From the NCBI GenBank assembly GCA_010094025.1, contig ML991793.1:62001-126000 (forward strand): a DNA stretch of 64,000 nt, written 5' to 3'. Below the pieces are notes generated by a model. It ran no database searches and was not told where the DNA came from. It worked only from the letters and a program-made list of their open reading frames with translations. Both the position numbers and the translations under genes were made by a program. Source of the DNA: Viridothelium virens (Eukaryota > Ascomycota > Dothideomycetes > Trypetheliales > Trypetheliaceae). Below are positions 1 to 11,300 of this stretch, piece by piece; the stretch's first letter is position 1; each line of letters starts with the position of its first letter.

Positions 1-1311
1 CGAACCCCTCAATCTGCTGCAGGCCAATGTCGGGATTGCGGCGAGTTCGCGGCATGGTACTACTGCGAAATCTGCAAACTATGGGATAACGATAGCGCGA
101 AGCGCATCTATCACTGCCCTGACTGCGGAATCTGTCGAAAGGGCGAAGGACTAGGAAAGGACTTTCAACACTGCAAGGTACGTCTCTCCATCGACTCTCC
201 TCGCCACAACCCAATCCCCAGACTAACGGACTCCCTTCACCCTCTACAGCGCTGCAACGTCTGCATCTCAATCCGCTTCGCCGACAACCACCGCTGCATC
301 GAAGGCGCGACAGAGTGCGACTGCCCCATCTGCGGCGACTACATGTTCTCGTCGGCGCGCTCCGTCGTCGCCATGCCGTGCGGGCACTACATGCACTCAG
401 CCTGCCACACCAAGTACATGCAGACAGCGTACCGCTGCCCGATCTGCTCGCGCTCCGCCGTCAACATGGAGCTGCAGTGGCGCAAGCTCGACCACGCCAT
501 CGACGCCCAGCCCATGCCCGCCCAGTTCGCCCGCTCCCGCGTCCAGCTCCAGTGCAATGACTGCAGCGCCAAGAGCGTCGGTCGCTACCACTGGCTGGGG
601 AATAAGTGCGGCGTCTGCGATAGCTATAACACGAATGAGCTGCGTGTCTTTGAGGCGGGCGACGAGCTGCAGCCGCAGGCGGCAGCAGCAGTAGATGAGA
701 CGACGACGGCGACGATGACGAGCCCTGGCGCGAGTGACACTACCCGCATCGAGGCGGCGAGACGAGATGACGCCGTCCAGCAGGAGATGCGAGATCTCTC
801 GCTAGCAGCTCCGCCGTCGCCACTCCATGCCGAAGCAGCTCCGCGCTCGCCTCCTCGAGCACTGCATGCTGACGGTGTGGAGCAGCGCGTTGACAGCGCG
901 AATACGTCGCCGAGACGCGCTGTTGCTCTTCGCGAGTTGCGCCCCTCGCGCTCCTACTTTCTCAATGCGGATGATGATGATGATGATGCTGCTGCGGCTG
1001 CTGCTCAGGGCGACAGTGAGGGGACATGGGTCGCTGGTGGCGTCTTTTCGCCGTATGAGATGCTGCAGCGGGTTAGTCGGAGCTTGTCGCCAATTCGGTA
1101 TTACTTGGATGGGTTGGGGGATGATGGTGTCGGGGAGGCGGGGGAGTTGGAAATTGATGAGGAGGATGATGAGGAGGACGAGGATGAAGACGAGGAGGAT
1201 GAGGACGAAGATGACGAGGATAGCGATATTAGCATGGGCGAGGAAAACGAAGCGATGGATTCTGAGGAGGAAGACGATGATGAGGCATTGGATCTACCGG
1301 GGCATCGATGA
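1..1311 (+). CDS. CHY/CTCHY/RING zinc-finger E3 ubiquitin ligase (Pirh2 type), 5' partial
   Basis: Exons are 1-177 and 250-1311, joined across a 72-nt GT-AG intron; the gene starts before the window. The first exon carries the CTCHY zinc finger with repeated CxxC pairs and the typical stretch CPDCGICRKGEGLGKD. After the intron follow NVCI and a RING finger (CDCPICGDYMF, CGHYMH, CPICSRS), then a rubredoxin-like zinc ribbon (CNDC, CGVCDSYNT). This order is that of RCHY1/Pirh2 ligases, which transfer ubiquitin from an E2 to target proteins. The last 200 or so residues are disordered and end in a long Asp/Glu tract written with GAT/GAG/GAC repeats. The coding strand is C-rich in the domains and G-rich in the tail. 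The family call is firm; substrates are unknown. Confidence 0.93.
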   Translation, partial: RTPQSAAGQCRDCGEFAAWYYCEICKLWDNDSAKRIYHCPDCGICRKGEGLGKDFQHCKVRLSIDSPRHNPIPRLTDSLHPLQRCNVCISIRFADNHRCIEGATECDCPICGDYMFSSARSVVAMPCGHYMHSACHTKYMQTAYRCPICSRSAVNMELQWRKLDHAIDAQPMPAQFARSRVQLQCNDCSAKSVGRYHWLGNKCGVCDSYNTNELRVFEAGDELQPQAAAAVDETTTATMTSPGASDTTRIEAARRDDAVQQEMRDLSLAAPPSPLHAEAAPRSPPRALHADGVEQRVDSANTSPRRAVALRELRPSRSYFLNADDDDDDAAAAAAQGDSEGTWVAGGVFSPYEMLQRVSRSLSPIRYYLDGLGDDGVGEAGELEIDEEDDEEDEDEDEEDEDEDDEDSDISMGEENEAMDSEEEDDDEALDLPGHR

Positions 1312-2073
1312 TGCGGACTGGGCGTTTTCGGGATGAGGTTGGCGTTGTGGATGTTGTGTAGCATCAAATACGCTGCATTTTCGGCGCTTAGGGGGCGAGA
1401 TGATCGCATGCTTGAACAGATTGCTATGCATTAAAACGAGGATCGAGCATACAACGTGATGGTCAATTTTATTATTCAGATACTCTATGCTTCCACGCAG
1501 ATTGAAGGGAAAAGTCCGCTCGATATAGACAGCTCCTAAAATATACGATCTTTCATCTCTACTGCCCAGGAGGCAAGCGCTTTAAGGGATGTCATGTCTC
1601 TTTGCTGTAAGATCACATATAGTCTGCCGCCCATCTACCCATCGAGAATAGCCCCGTTTCTGGCGGAGATATTAGTATATACAGTCATGCGGAAAAAAGT
1701 CTCCGCTCGCTGGCGCGGGAAAATTGCTGGGGGTTGCCCGGACATTTTTGTCCTAGTACTGTAGGATTCGCGCCAAAGGATGTGAGTAAATGTCGTACAA
1801 GACCCAAATCTATGGCGAATGTCAAAGCAAAAATGCCCATTCGGAAGATAGTCATTTCTCACTGCCTTACAAGTCTCTTGGTGTACCAATCCAGATATTT
1901 GTCGTCTCTGACCAAGACTCGACTGACCTTATATTTGACGGCGAAGTCTTCGCCTAGGGCGAGCCTCTCTTTAGTTGTAAGGTTTAGCGGCGCGCCTTAA
2001 GCCTTGTGGGAATCGATAAGGGAAGGACATCCACACCACGCTTGCTGGCGTAGCTTGGAACCTTTGATCAACC
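1312..2073. other. Intergenic stretch between two convergent genes
   Basis: This is 3' flank shared by the CHY/RING gene on the plus strand and the thioesterase gene on the minus strand. Short open frames occur on both strands, the longest about 85 codons, but none shows domain-like composition or splice-supported extension. I see no gene here. Confidence 0.5.
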
Positions 2074-3694
2074 CTATTCTGTTACTCGCTCTGCTGACTC
2101 TGACATTCCCTCTTGAATACTCTCCAGTACTCTTTGCGCTCGTCTGCGGGCATCGATGTACATCATGAATTCGGTATATGTCCGTGGCATAACCTTGATG
2201 TCCCTAGATAATCATCAGCGAGACTTGGATCATGGCGTCTTGTAAGTGCAGTACAACCTTGGCACTGTGAAGGTATAGTTAAATTGACCTGTCGGTTTCA
2301 CATCCCCATGCTCAACATCCCGTACTTTGGAATCCACGCGGACTTGCACCCGCGTATATTCCGCATTTGAGTTGCTGTTGTCTCCAGAGGCAGAGCCCAC
2401 AATAGGAGGGTCAGTGTACACCACCGTTGCTGTCAAGTACAACACCGAGCCAACTGGTACGGGGTGCTTGAAATCACTAGGATCTAGAGACACGAAGACA
2501 GGGCGGCTGTGAGAGAATGCGGCAGCACAACAGAAAGCAAGTTCGAACGTCTGTTTCAAGAGAAAGCCTCCGAAAATCATGAACTGGTGGCGATTGCGGT
2601 ATTGTGGCTGCATAATTGCGGCCGTCTGAACCCTAGTGCCGTCCATGAAGAACACATTGTCCGGCTGACGAACGGGATCATTGGGGTCTGTAAGAGGCCG
2701 TGAGCCTTGAGCAAATCCATATCACGAAGTACTTACCATGATATTGTAATTGGCGCTGCCACATTGCGTGAATGAGATCGCTTTCTTCATCATTAGGAGA
2801 GGTCTTCAGTAATGATTTTTGCGAAGATTCCTTTCTGATCTTTGAGTTATGCTCTCCAGCCTCATAAAGTCTCTGCTCCTCCTCGGTTTCTGCCTTGATG
2901 GGATTGATCGGTACTGGTCTACTACAGTCAATCATGTGTCCCAGCGCGATCTTACCTCGGACCTACTTCTTCGTTCCTGGATCTAAGGAGACCATCGTAA
3001 ACCCGCAGGTCATTACGATATCTTCCTTTGCTGGTCTTTTCTCTTCCTTTGATGCTTTCGCAACTTGCAGAGAAACCTCCATACTGCTTCTGCCTGTTGC
3101 ATAGGTGACTTGACCACTAAGCTCTAGATCGCATATCTCAGTCAAGGGCCGCTTGATAGCAATCCGATCAACTGCCGCAGTCACAGTCGTGACATCGTCT
3201 CCTGTATGCTTATACGCAACTACACCTGATAAAGCATCAAGATCCATGAAAATGGTCCCCAGCCGAATGTGTCCACTAGAGTTCAGATAGGTATCCAGTA
3301 GCCATGGATCCTGTGCAAGTGGCAGGACCTATGATGAGGTCAGCCAGTCGGACCTTTCGGTGTACTCAGGACTGCGACTGACCACACTGTGGTAGCTATC
3401 AGACATGCGCTTGGGCTCAAGCTTACGATCAGCCGGTGCTTTGGGGGACTGTGATTCATTGCTCGAGTCTTGACCTTCTCGCTGCTTTCTCCTAAACGCC
3501 TCGATCCATGGCGTTTGAACTCTTGACTCGGTGAGCGCCCGGAAAACACCATCCGTGCGAGACCAGGGGCTCGAGTGGAAGTAGGCCCAAGGGGCCCCTC
3601 GATAGTCAACGCTGGGACACCATCTCCGAGGCGTCCGAGACGTCCACTCAAGAGACCTATGCTTCCGCCGGCAACGATTCAGCAGTCCAGCCAT
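2074..3694 (-). CDS. Acyl-CoA thioesterase, double HotDog, mitochondrial ACOT9-like
   Basis: Five exons on the minus strand: 3383-3694, 2967-3328, 2737-2918, 2258-2687 and 2074-2203, with introns of 54, 48, 49 and 54 nt in matching phase, giving 471 residues. The protein hydrolyses fatty acyl-CoA to free acid and CoA. The first HotDog domain holds GHIRLGTIFMDLDALSG and the second holds NVFFMDGT and the ending DIKVMPRTYTEFMMYI, both typical of fungal ACOT9-like enzymes. The Arg-rich N terminus beginning MAGLLNRCRRKH looks like a mitochondrial presequence. The start at 3694 was chosen for this reason; the frame stays open to an ATG at 3919, so a longer N terminus is possible. It faces the plus-strand gene at 3925 across 230 bp, suggesting a shared promoter. 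Confidence 0.9.
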
Positions 3695-3924
3695 TGAACC
3701 AGTACGGCTGAGTTGGGAAGTTTTCCGACGGCGAATGTGTTTGGTATTGAGGGTGCCGTCCCGTCTCCTGCCTCCTGCCTCATGCAAAGCTTCGGAGATT
3801 CTTTCCGCTGCCGCACTTTGGTCCACCTCAAACCACGCAAAGGCTTGCTGCGTCCAGCATCTCGGCATGGGCAACTGGCTACTTCCAGCCTGCGCGCATC
3901 TGGACGATGTAACTCCCAATCACA

Positions 3925-5780
3925 ATGTCTGTGGAGACAGATCTAGGATGGTTTCAATTGAGCTACCAAAAGGCCGGTCTGCAGCTCACGTTGACTGCCA
4001 CAGCGAAGGCATCAGGACCGCTGCCAGTTAAGACCGATGTATCTTCGAACCAGAGTGAGGCGACCCTCGTCGATGACCAATCATCCTGGGTGTCGCGCGG
4101 TAATAATTTTTGCGTCGTCCTTGACATCTCGGCGAGCGATCAAGGTTTGGTGTCTATTCTCCGCGAGCAGGACTTTCTACCATCCTTTGGAGAGATCTTA
4201 AGCAAGTCAGAGGTCTGTTCAGAATACCTTCAGATGATTCATTTATCTCATCACTTGCTAGCTTTTTCGACAGCTCAATCTTCGTCCCCAAGTCTCCATT
4301 CATCCTCACTCTACTTCGGAGCCAAATTCAGCCCGTGCACTAGGCAGCATCACACTATGCATATCTCATGATAGAAATTTTATTGACTCAAAGAAGCCAC
4401 ATCATCGTCTCCTGAAGCAGGTCCCTTGTGCTGATCTCAGACCGCCAAAGAGAATCGATTCCCTAGAATTGAAAGAAGTCCGTCTCTCCGCATGTCTTGG
4501 TATACTGCAGAAAAATGGTCCCCGCAAAAAGTCAAGAAATGAGCCAAAGCCTCACTCGCAATCCATTGATGCAGCATCTACCAATAGAGATTTATTCAGA
4601 GATCAAAACAGCTATTTGCAGAATGACGATTTGTTAGATGAGACGGATAATCAACAGGACGTTCCTCTTCTTGACACGTCGTGCAGCGCCGACAGTCTTG
4701 GTCTTGGTCACGGGCAAACAGAAGATTTTGAAATGCTTGACGATCTCTCTGCTGCATTGCAGCCTGCATCGCCTCATACGCACGTCAGAGGAACCGTAAC
4801 GAATCAGGGCGTGTACCAAAAAGAACTTCTCCAGCATCCACCAAAGTTACTATCCGATAGGCTTCTCTTTGGCATGACAGATATCTCTATGCAGTTGACC
4901 CATGCGATAGATCTTATTGATGCAGCAGTTCGCATGACCATCTGCAAGAAGCCAATAAAGCTGGCTCGTGGCATCAAAACCACCGCCGAAAATTTCCCAT
5001 CTCGACTATCAGACATAGCTCCGACTATATTCAGTCCGGGCTATTTGTCCGTGAGTTCCTCCAAGTATCATCTCCGCCCTATGTTTCGCTAATACAGTCA
5101 TCAAGGCGCTCGCCGAACGTGCAATCTTCATCCCTACGATCAGTCGTGCCTTGACCACTCGAATCTCTACAAATGCAACCTCGGCCTCCCTACAAGCAAA
5201 ATTGGCTCGTCTCGGAGTTGGCGACCCCGGTAATGGACTCGGACCGGAATTGCGGGGTGCCGCGTCTGTTGACCACAATGAGGCAGCCACTGACAAGGCT
5301 CTACATAATGCAGCAGTCAAGACCCGTATCTGGCGCATGGCGCAAGGCACACTTCGCAGCCCGGCTGCTGAACGTCGGCTGAAGCCAATCAGGACCCCAG
5401 ATTTACAGATAGACAGCTCTAGCGTCGGCAAAGACGACATCCTAGAATCCGTCGTGACCCCATGTTGGAAGCGTGAGCCTGAGATGCTGGATGACGATGA
5501 CGATGACGAGATGCTAACAGGAGAAGAGGATGACGAGATTTTGGAGGGCTGGGAAGAGACACAAGATGACATACTTGAAGACGTATCTTTTGCACCATTA
5601 TTGGGACAGCACCGTGATCCACAGAGTGAATGGGAGCTACCTGTGAACAGCTTCAATCCAAGTTCGATGGACGAGGACATACTAGTTCCACCATTGCAAC
5701 TCCTAAGCTCAAAGCCAGACTTTGTACACTTGAACCCAGCAGTAATTCGGGATGGGATTTATGAAGAAATGCTAGCGTAG
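3925..5780 (+). CDS. Hypothetical protein of unrecognised family
   Basis: Proposed exons are 3925-4212, 4262-5050 and 5106-5780, giving 583 residues. The first intron (49 nt, ends CTTGCTAG) joins two open frames at phase 0. The second has a strong GTGAGT donor; keeping the frame requires an AAG acceptor at 5105, because the nearby CAG at 5097 leads to a stop. I do not recognise the protein. The N-terminal 100 residues look folded (FCVVLDIS, LVSILREQDFLP). The middle is polar. Around residues 300-400 a helical segment contains AIDLIDAAVRMTI and KALAERAIFIPTISRAL. The last third is acidic, with a DDDDDD run, and ends YEEMLA. Length, phase agreement and composition support a real gene; exon borders near 5050-5106 are the weak point. 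Confidence 0.62.
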
Positions 5781-6289
5781 AAAAGAGTGATATTCTGGTA
5801 CAAGTACATCGTCATTCTCATGAAAGCGTCGCTGTGAGAACATGTCGTCAGATCTCATGATGCGCCCTATCGACTCCCCGTCTCTAACGATTAATTATCC
5901 AGAGTCAGGGTCTGAAAAATCATGATCATATTCCAATTCCCCCCAGACGCTAGAGAACTCTGACATACCCGAAATCCTGATGAGACACCCGACCCTGAAA
6001 GAAATCGCAGTACTTACGCAGAGTACCACCTCCTACCTGACGCCCAACTCAAAATGACTGTTAAGGCCACTGCCCATTAGGTAGATGCCCCTTTCAAAAT
6101 CTCTGTACGAGCAAGACGCATCCTCATCTCTAGCCTCCGGCAGACAATCCTCGCATGACGAGTGCAAGCCCCCAGCACCACATCCAATACCGCCACGACC
6201 GGCAACAGCATGAGCCCAAACACGATCAGCAGATTCGCCAAACGAGACTCAACTCCCTGAACGCTACTCTCATCTTCCCCCCCCTCACC
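5781..6289. other. Convergent intergenic stretch
   Basis: The 3' flanks of the unknown gene ending at 5780 and the Sok1-like gene ending at 6290 meet here. No ORF with gene-like features is seen. A plus-strand frame from 6155 is the shadow of the Sok1-like gene. Confidence 0.5.
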
Positions 6290-8311
6290 TCAACACATCA
6301 ACACCCCCTCCAACCCCTCCTCCTTCTGGCCACCCCCAGCCTCCGCACCCACCAAATACACCATCCGCGCCCAAACCCGCCAATGCAACACCGCCAAATG
6401 CGCCATCCGCGCCCGCAACCCGCTCATCCTCATATCCATCTCTCCCTTCACGCCAGCCATCACCCCCGCACAGCCTTCCACCCCCGTCGCCCCGGCCACC
6501 AACCCCTTCCCATCCAACCCCGCCAGTATCGCCGGCACTACCCTCGCTACCCCTCTCGTGTTCACCGCCGCAGCCGCGTGGGCGGGTCCGACAAACGCGT
6601 TGGCCAACGCGACGGGGGAGTCGTTGACATGGGCAGCGACGTCAGCGAGGAGGCGGGAGAGCAGGGTGCGGGTTTGGGCTGTGAAGGATTTGGATTTTGG
6701 GTTGAGAGCGTGGGCGAGGCGGTGTTGGAGGGTGGCGTGGAGGGTGTGGGCGAGGGGGGAGGTTGGGGGGAGGGAGGGGAGAGCGGAGTGGAGGATGTGG
6801 GTGGTGAGGTTGGGGAGGGAGGCGACCCAGCGGGTGGATGGCGGGGTGGAGGAATGTGGGTGGGGAGGGGGGCCGATGATTGTGAGGAGGGCTTTGGGGA
6901 GGGAGGTTGTGGCCGTGGTTGTGATTGGGGGAGTGGAGAATGGTTGGTGATGGCTCCTGCGGCGGAGGAGGTCGGTATGAAGGTCAAGGCAGATGTTGAG
7001 GTGGATTTGGTCGATGAGGTCTGTGCGTAAGGAGGCGAGGCGGTCGAGGTCCAGGTTGAAGGTTTTGGGAAAGGAGTCGGTTAGGGTTGTGGACGCGAGA
7101 AGGGATTGGAGGAGTGCGTAGACGAAGGCGCCAAGGTCATTTGGCAGTTTATCTTCGCAGATGGATCGGAGGCTATCCTGCCGAAGAGCATGACTGTGTC
7201 TGCTAAGCCAGTCCTTTGCAAAATTAACAAGGATTCGATCGCGCTCAATTCTGCTCTGATGATGCTGTTGTTCAAAGTGGATGGTATCTTCTACCAGAAA
7301 GAGGCGCAGATGGCGGATCTGATGGTTTGCAACGTCAAGCTTCATGGCCTCGAGTATCCCAAGCAATTCTCGTAGACCATCGACTATCGATTGCGCTCTT
7401 GCATTTCTGACACCGTCCTCAATATGCTCGACCATCTGGTCTACCCATCCGTCACGCATCGGTGCACAATGGACTTTTAATAATTTGGCAAGCCATTCTG
7501 CCAAGCCAATCAAATCGCATGTACCTCTCTGCATCTGCTGCATAAGAACAGGCACATCGAGAACGTCAACAACTTGAGCTCTATCGATCTCGGGGAGGAG
7601 TGACTGGAGAATTTCCTTGATGGTGTCGAGAATGAGAGGGATTCTTCTTTGACTTGCCTGAGATAGGGATGATTTGCTGTCGAGTAGGGCATAAAGTTCG
7701 AGCTCTGCAACCAAAGCCTTCCAATACTGTTCCGCGGCATTGATCTTTTGTCGGCCCTTAGAGCAATCGACATTAGGTCTGAAGTGGATCTCGCGATCGA
7801 AATTGATATCATGCCGTAATTGTGCATTGGTAACAATACGGTCGATGTTCAGCTCGCTCAAAGACTCTGCTGTGATTGGGGGCGTCTCTGGCGCACACAT
7901 AAAATAACAGGCAAGTTCAGGTCCACTGCAGTCCACACATCTCTCGAGGATGAAGTGTAGGAGTGACGAGCTTAGGGAGCCTGAAGACCGGATGCTGTAG
8001 CGTCCCCCGGAAATGGCGGATTGCTTCTGTGGACTGGGTGAGCGCGAAGAGGCGTTGATAGATGAATGGCGTCGGGATGGAGTGCGCGTGCAACGCTTCG
8101 TAATTCTGGATTCAGGTGATTGGACTTTCGGGGGATCGCGACAGCGTCTCAATTTAGATCGAAGCTCCTCCGAATCCATATCCACCTCACTCACTCGCCC
8201 AGAGGAAGGAGAGGCCGATCCGAAGGTGTCAGAATCCGTGCTGATCTCACAGAAATCATGGCAACTGATTTGCTGGTCACGCAGACAATTCGCCTGAGTT
8301 CGTTGTGTCAT
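6290..8311 (-). CDS. SOK1: Sok1/T-complex protein 11 (Tcp11) family protein
   Basis: Single open frame of 673 residues on the minus strand. After about 150 residues of Ser/Arg-rich low complexity, the Tcp11 domain begins with RHDINFDREIHFRPN and WKALVAELELY and continues with ILEAMKLDVANHQIRHLR and VEDTIHFEQQHH. These blocks are diagnostic of the family. In yeast, Sok1 overproduction suppresses loss of protein kinase A activity; the molecular role is unclear, so a link to cAMP signalling is inference by homology. The final 200 residues are Pro/Thr/Ser-rich, then Gly/Ala-rich, matching an abrupt change from a C-rich to a G-rich coding strand at about 6560. No intron is needed. The start is the first ATG of the frame and could be downstream. 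Confidence 0.88.
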   Translation of the reverse strand: MTQRTQANCLRDQQISCHDFCEISTDSDTFGSASPSSGRVSEVDMDSEELRSKLRRCRDPPKVQSPESRITKRCTRTPSRRHSSINASSRSPSPQKQSAISGGRYSIRSSGSLSSSLLHFILERCVDCSGPELACYFMCAPETPPITAESLSELNIDRIVTNAQLRHDINFDREIHFRPNVDCSKGRQKINAAEQYWKALVAELELYALLDSKSSLSQASQRRIPLILDTIKEILQSLLPEIDRAQVVDVLDVPVLMQQMQRGTCDLIGLAEWLAKLLKVHCAPMRDGWVDQMVEHIEDGVRNARAQSIVDGLRELLGILEAMKLDVANHQIRHLRLFLVEDTIHFEQQHHQSRIERDRILVNFAKDWLSRHSHALRQDSLRSICEDKLPNDLGAFVYALLQSLLASTTLTDSFPKTFNLDLDRLASLRTDLIDQIHLNICLDLHTDLLRRRSHHQPFSTPPITTTATTSLPKALLTIIGPPPHPHSSTPPSTRWVASLPNLTTHILHSALPSLPPTSPLAHTLHATLQHRLAHALNPKSKSFTAQTRTLLSRLLADVAAHVNDSPVALANAFVGPAHAAAAVNTRGVARVVPAILAGLDGKGLVAGATGVEGCAGVMAGVKGEMDMRMSGLRARMAHLAVLHWRVWARMVYLVGAEAGGGQKEEGLEGVLMC

Positions 8312-11300
8312 GTCTGCTCTGCAGAAAATGATCCCGTGAAAAGGGACCGGTCATGTAAGTCCGTTCAGGAGGTTTTTGAGACACCACCAGTCAAAGTCAT
8401 CAGTGGAAACTTCAGCTAAGTCAGCGTCGATTCAACTCGGCCACAACTCCTGCAAACAAAATCAAACTCACTGGGCCAAGGCAACAAGGCAAAGGCAATA
8501 CGATATTGAGACGAAAATTGTCTCCTTCGCATCTGCGCCTTCATCAGCAAAAGGCCTAGATATCAGTCTGGCTTCGGTTTGCGATGTACAAGTCGAACAC
8601 GTGGTGTCCAGAGTCTAGGATGTTTGACTGAAGGTTTCGGGTAGGTGCAGCTTCGGAGAGACCAACCAGTCTGAGTCCAGGGAGTAAAACTTGCAGATTA
8701 AGGGACAGCAATGGATCTGTATTTTGAGAAGGTTGGTTTGTAGAGTCCTCGTGCAACGCAATTGTTATAGGAATGGTATTTGGTGCGTTTATTGTGGTCC
8801 AGCTACACGGCGATGGTGGAACTAAAACGTTTGCCTTAAGATGGACTTGAGCGAATGAACAAGAAGTAATGTAAGACAAACAGTCAGGGTCTGTCACGAG
8901 AGACTAAGCAGGAATGGGTATGAAATGGAGGAAAAGCCTTTTATGCTACCAACAGGCGTGAAGAGAAAAAGAGGCAGCCAATCATGGAAAGGATTACTTC
9001 ACTATCTCGAAGCAGTAGGTGGGCAGATACAAACATTGACCAGGGAGATATGTCATGGCGGATCCTCCATCGTCCGAGGCATCTACTAAGCAGCTGGACT
9101 GGACCAGGAATCGTGGTTTGTGGCAGCCGTAGAAGACTAAGGGTGGACTGCATCAGCCTCGCTAAGCAACTGGCGTATGCGGTTCGATATCTGGCATAGT
9201 GAAGACGCGGTGGGCTGCCACTCGCGCGCAGCTCTACAGCACCAGAAACCCCCTGCCATTTCCTCCCAAGTCTTCTTATACCCGCGTCATTTCCTGATGA
9301 GACGATTGTGGTCTGAGAGGGAGGAGGACTGATGGTAGGATGGCGCTACCTGTTCGATCCGTCAATACTGTGCCTGAAGCAAGCGAAGCCGCCGAAAGCC
9401 ACAACCGCGCACATGGCGCTATTATGGTGACCGCCTCACTTTTTTTTTTTGCCTGCATCAATCGCACCACATGCCACGCCTCTGAGACGTGCTGTTGAGG
9501 ATAAAGCAATCATGGAAACAGCGGTCAACGCTGCTTCCGATCCGTCTGCAATGCGAAGCTACCAAACCTTCCTCTGTCATGGATTCTGTGAAGGGAAATT
9601 GCATACTGCATCCAAGTGCCGAACGATCCTTCTCCCCTCGTGTTTGACACTCGGAGATTGACCAGGCCAAGCAGGTCGTTGCTCTAGGACTCAGTGGCCT
9701 CTAGAGTCTGGACCACCACGGGTTGGGACACACACCCCACCCTCTCTTCTACATACCTGGTACCTTCCTCCCTTTTACCCATTCCAGCAAAATCTTGTTC
9801 CTATTACTCAAACGGAACGTCATTCTACTCATGGTCTCTATGACCAATGCTATCTCGATTACCGCTCCCAGAACGGTGCTTAGGGTTGCCGCACTTCTGT
9901 CCGGCCAAGCCGACGTCCAGTCAGATGAACCTTCGACATCACCGAACCCGGGGGGGTTTTCACGGCACGCGTGGGATACAACTTGTAGATTTAGCAAAGT
10001 GTGCTTCAATCTGCTGGTTCTAGTATGAAGCTTCCGTTGTCCGTTTTCTGTATGGTCGCAGTACTTCTCTGCGGCCTCGTCTCCCTTTTCCTCCTGTGGG
10101 GCAGCTGCCTCCTCTACATTTCGTTCCCAATATCTCCCTCATCACAAGGGAGAGCCAGTAGGTCGGTATTTCTGAAGCAATCCTACCATGTATTCGAGTT
10201 AAAATCCCTTTTTCCCATAGTATCCTATGTTTTAGATCAATAAAGATTTCAAAAATCAAGATAAGCAACGTTCTGACGTATTCGGACTTTGCCGAAACCC
10301 TCAAACCCTAACGCTCATGCCGCACGACCGCAATCGTGCGTCGGTATGTATGTCATGGGTCTCAGAGAGATTAAGTTCGATAAAAGAGCCGCGGTGGGCT
10401 CGAGGGTCTGCAATGTGCCATTGGTGGAGGAAAGCTATCGTGGATACAGCCAACATCCTCGTGATGCTGGGGTGATCGCCCCTGAGGCGGATACAGCCTA
10501 GTTCCCTGCAGCCCTTTTTCTTACACCCCGCTGGTTTTCTCATATTTCGACATACAGTAGCAATTATTGTGTACTGAAATTTGGTATGTACTTCTCTATG
10601 ACTCGCGTTGACCTCATAATGACTTGGGTACTCAATGACTTACATTTCGCTTAAGCTCTTCCCTGGCTGTGGTGAATTATTTCGTAGTCTGCTTTGGCTT
10701 TTTCCAACCAAGCTACTTGTTGGCTCAAGAGCGCCAAGATCAAGTGAGGCTGACAAGACAGAATTGCATTTGCTCTGTTGATGTTTGCGCGTCTTGTAGA
10801 TATTTGTCTTCACTTTGCCTTAGCTTATTTCAATCAGCCGGAGCGTCCTCAGTCCACTAACAAAGTACCAGGAAAAGACGCTCAATGGGGCATTCGATAT
10901 CCAGTGGTCGTGTGTCATCACTCTTCCAAGGTACAGAAAGTGTTGCGGTACTTCGACTTCAATCCGGTTCTGGATCCGGTCTCCTTCACGCCGAACGTTC
11001 CTCTCTTCGAAGTAGATACAGGTATACAGGTCGCCCTTACTTATCGCCGATTACCTAAACAAAGGGCATGCTGGCCTTGTATGACGAGTGTATCTTCGTT
11101 TTCCCATTTCTCAGACCAGAAACAGCAATCTGTGATGGAGAGCATTTAAGCAGTGTTATGCCGTCGTACGGCGCAGGCATATCCGAGAAGGAAGCCTTCA
11201 GCCGTGCCGCAGCTTTGAAAATGCAAGCGGCGGGAAGTGCTAGACTAGTCCTTTTTGCCTTGCCTTACCCATTGCAATGCACTCACAGAAATGATCATCG

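Noticed and set aside
5009-5680. 223-codon minus-strand ORF
   Set aside because: Mirror of the acidic/Ser-coding part of the plus-strand gene at 3925-5780; its Ser/Arg-rich composition is an antisense artefact.
6155-7030. 291-codon plus-strand ORF, His/Pro-rich then Gly-rich
   Set aside because: Antisense shadow of the skewed 3' part of the Sok1-like gene, which has clear family motifs on the other strand.
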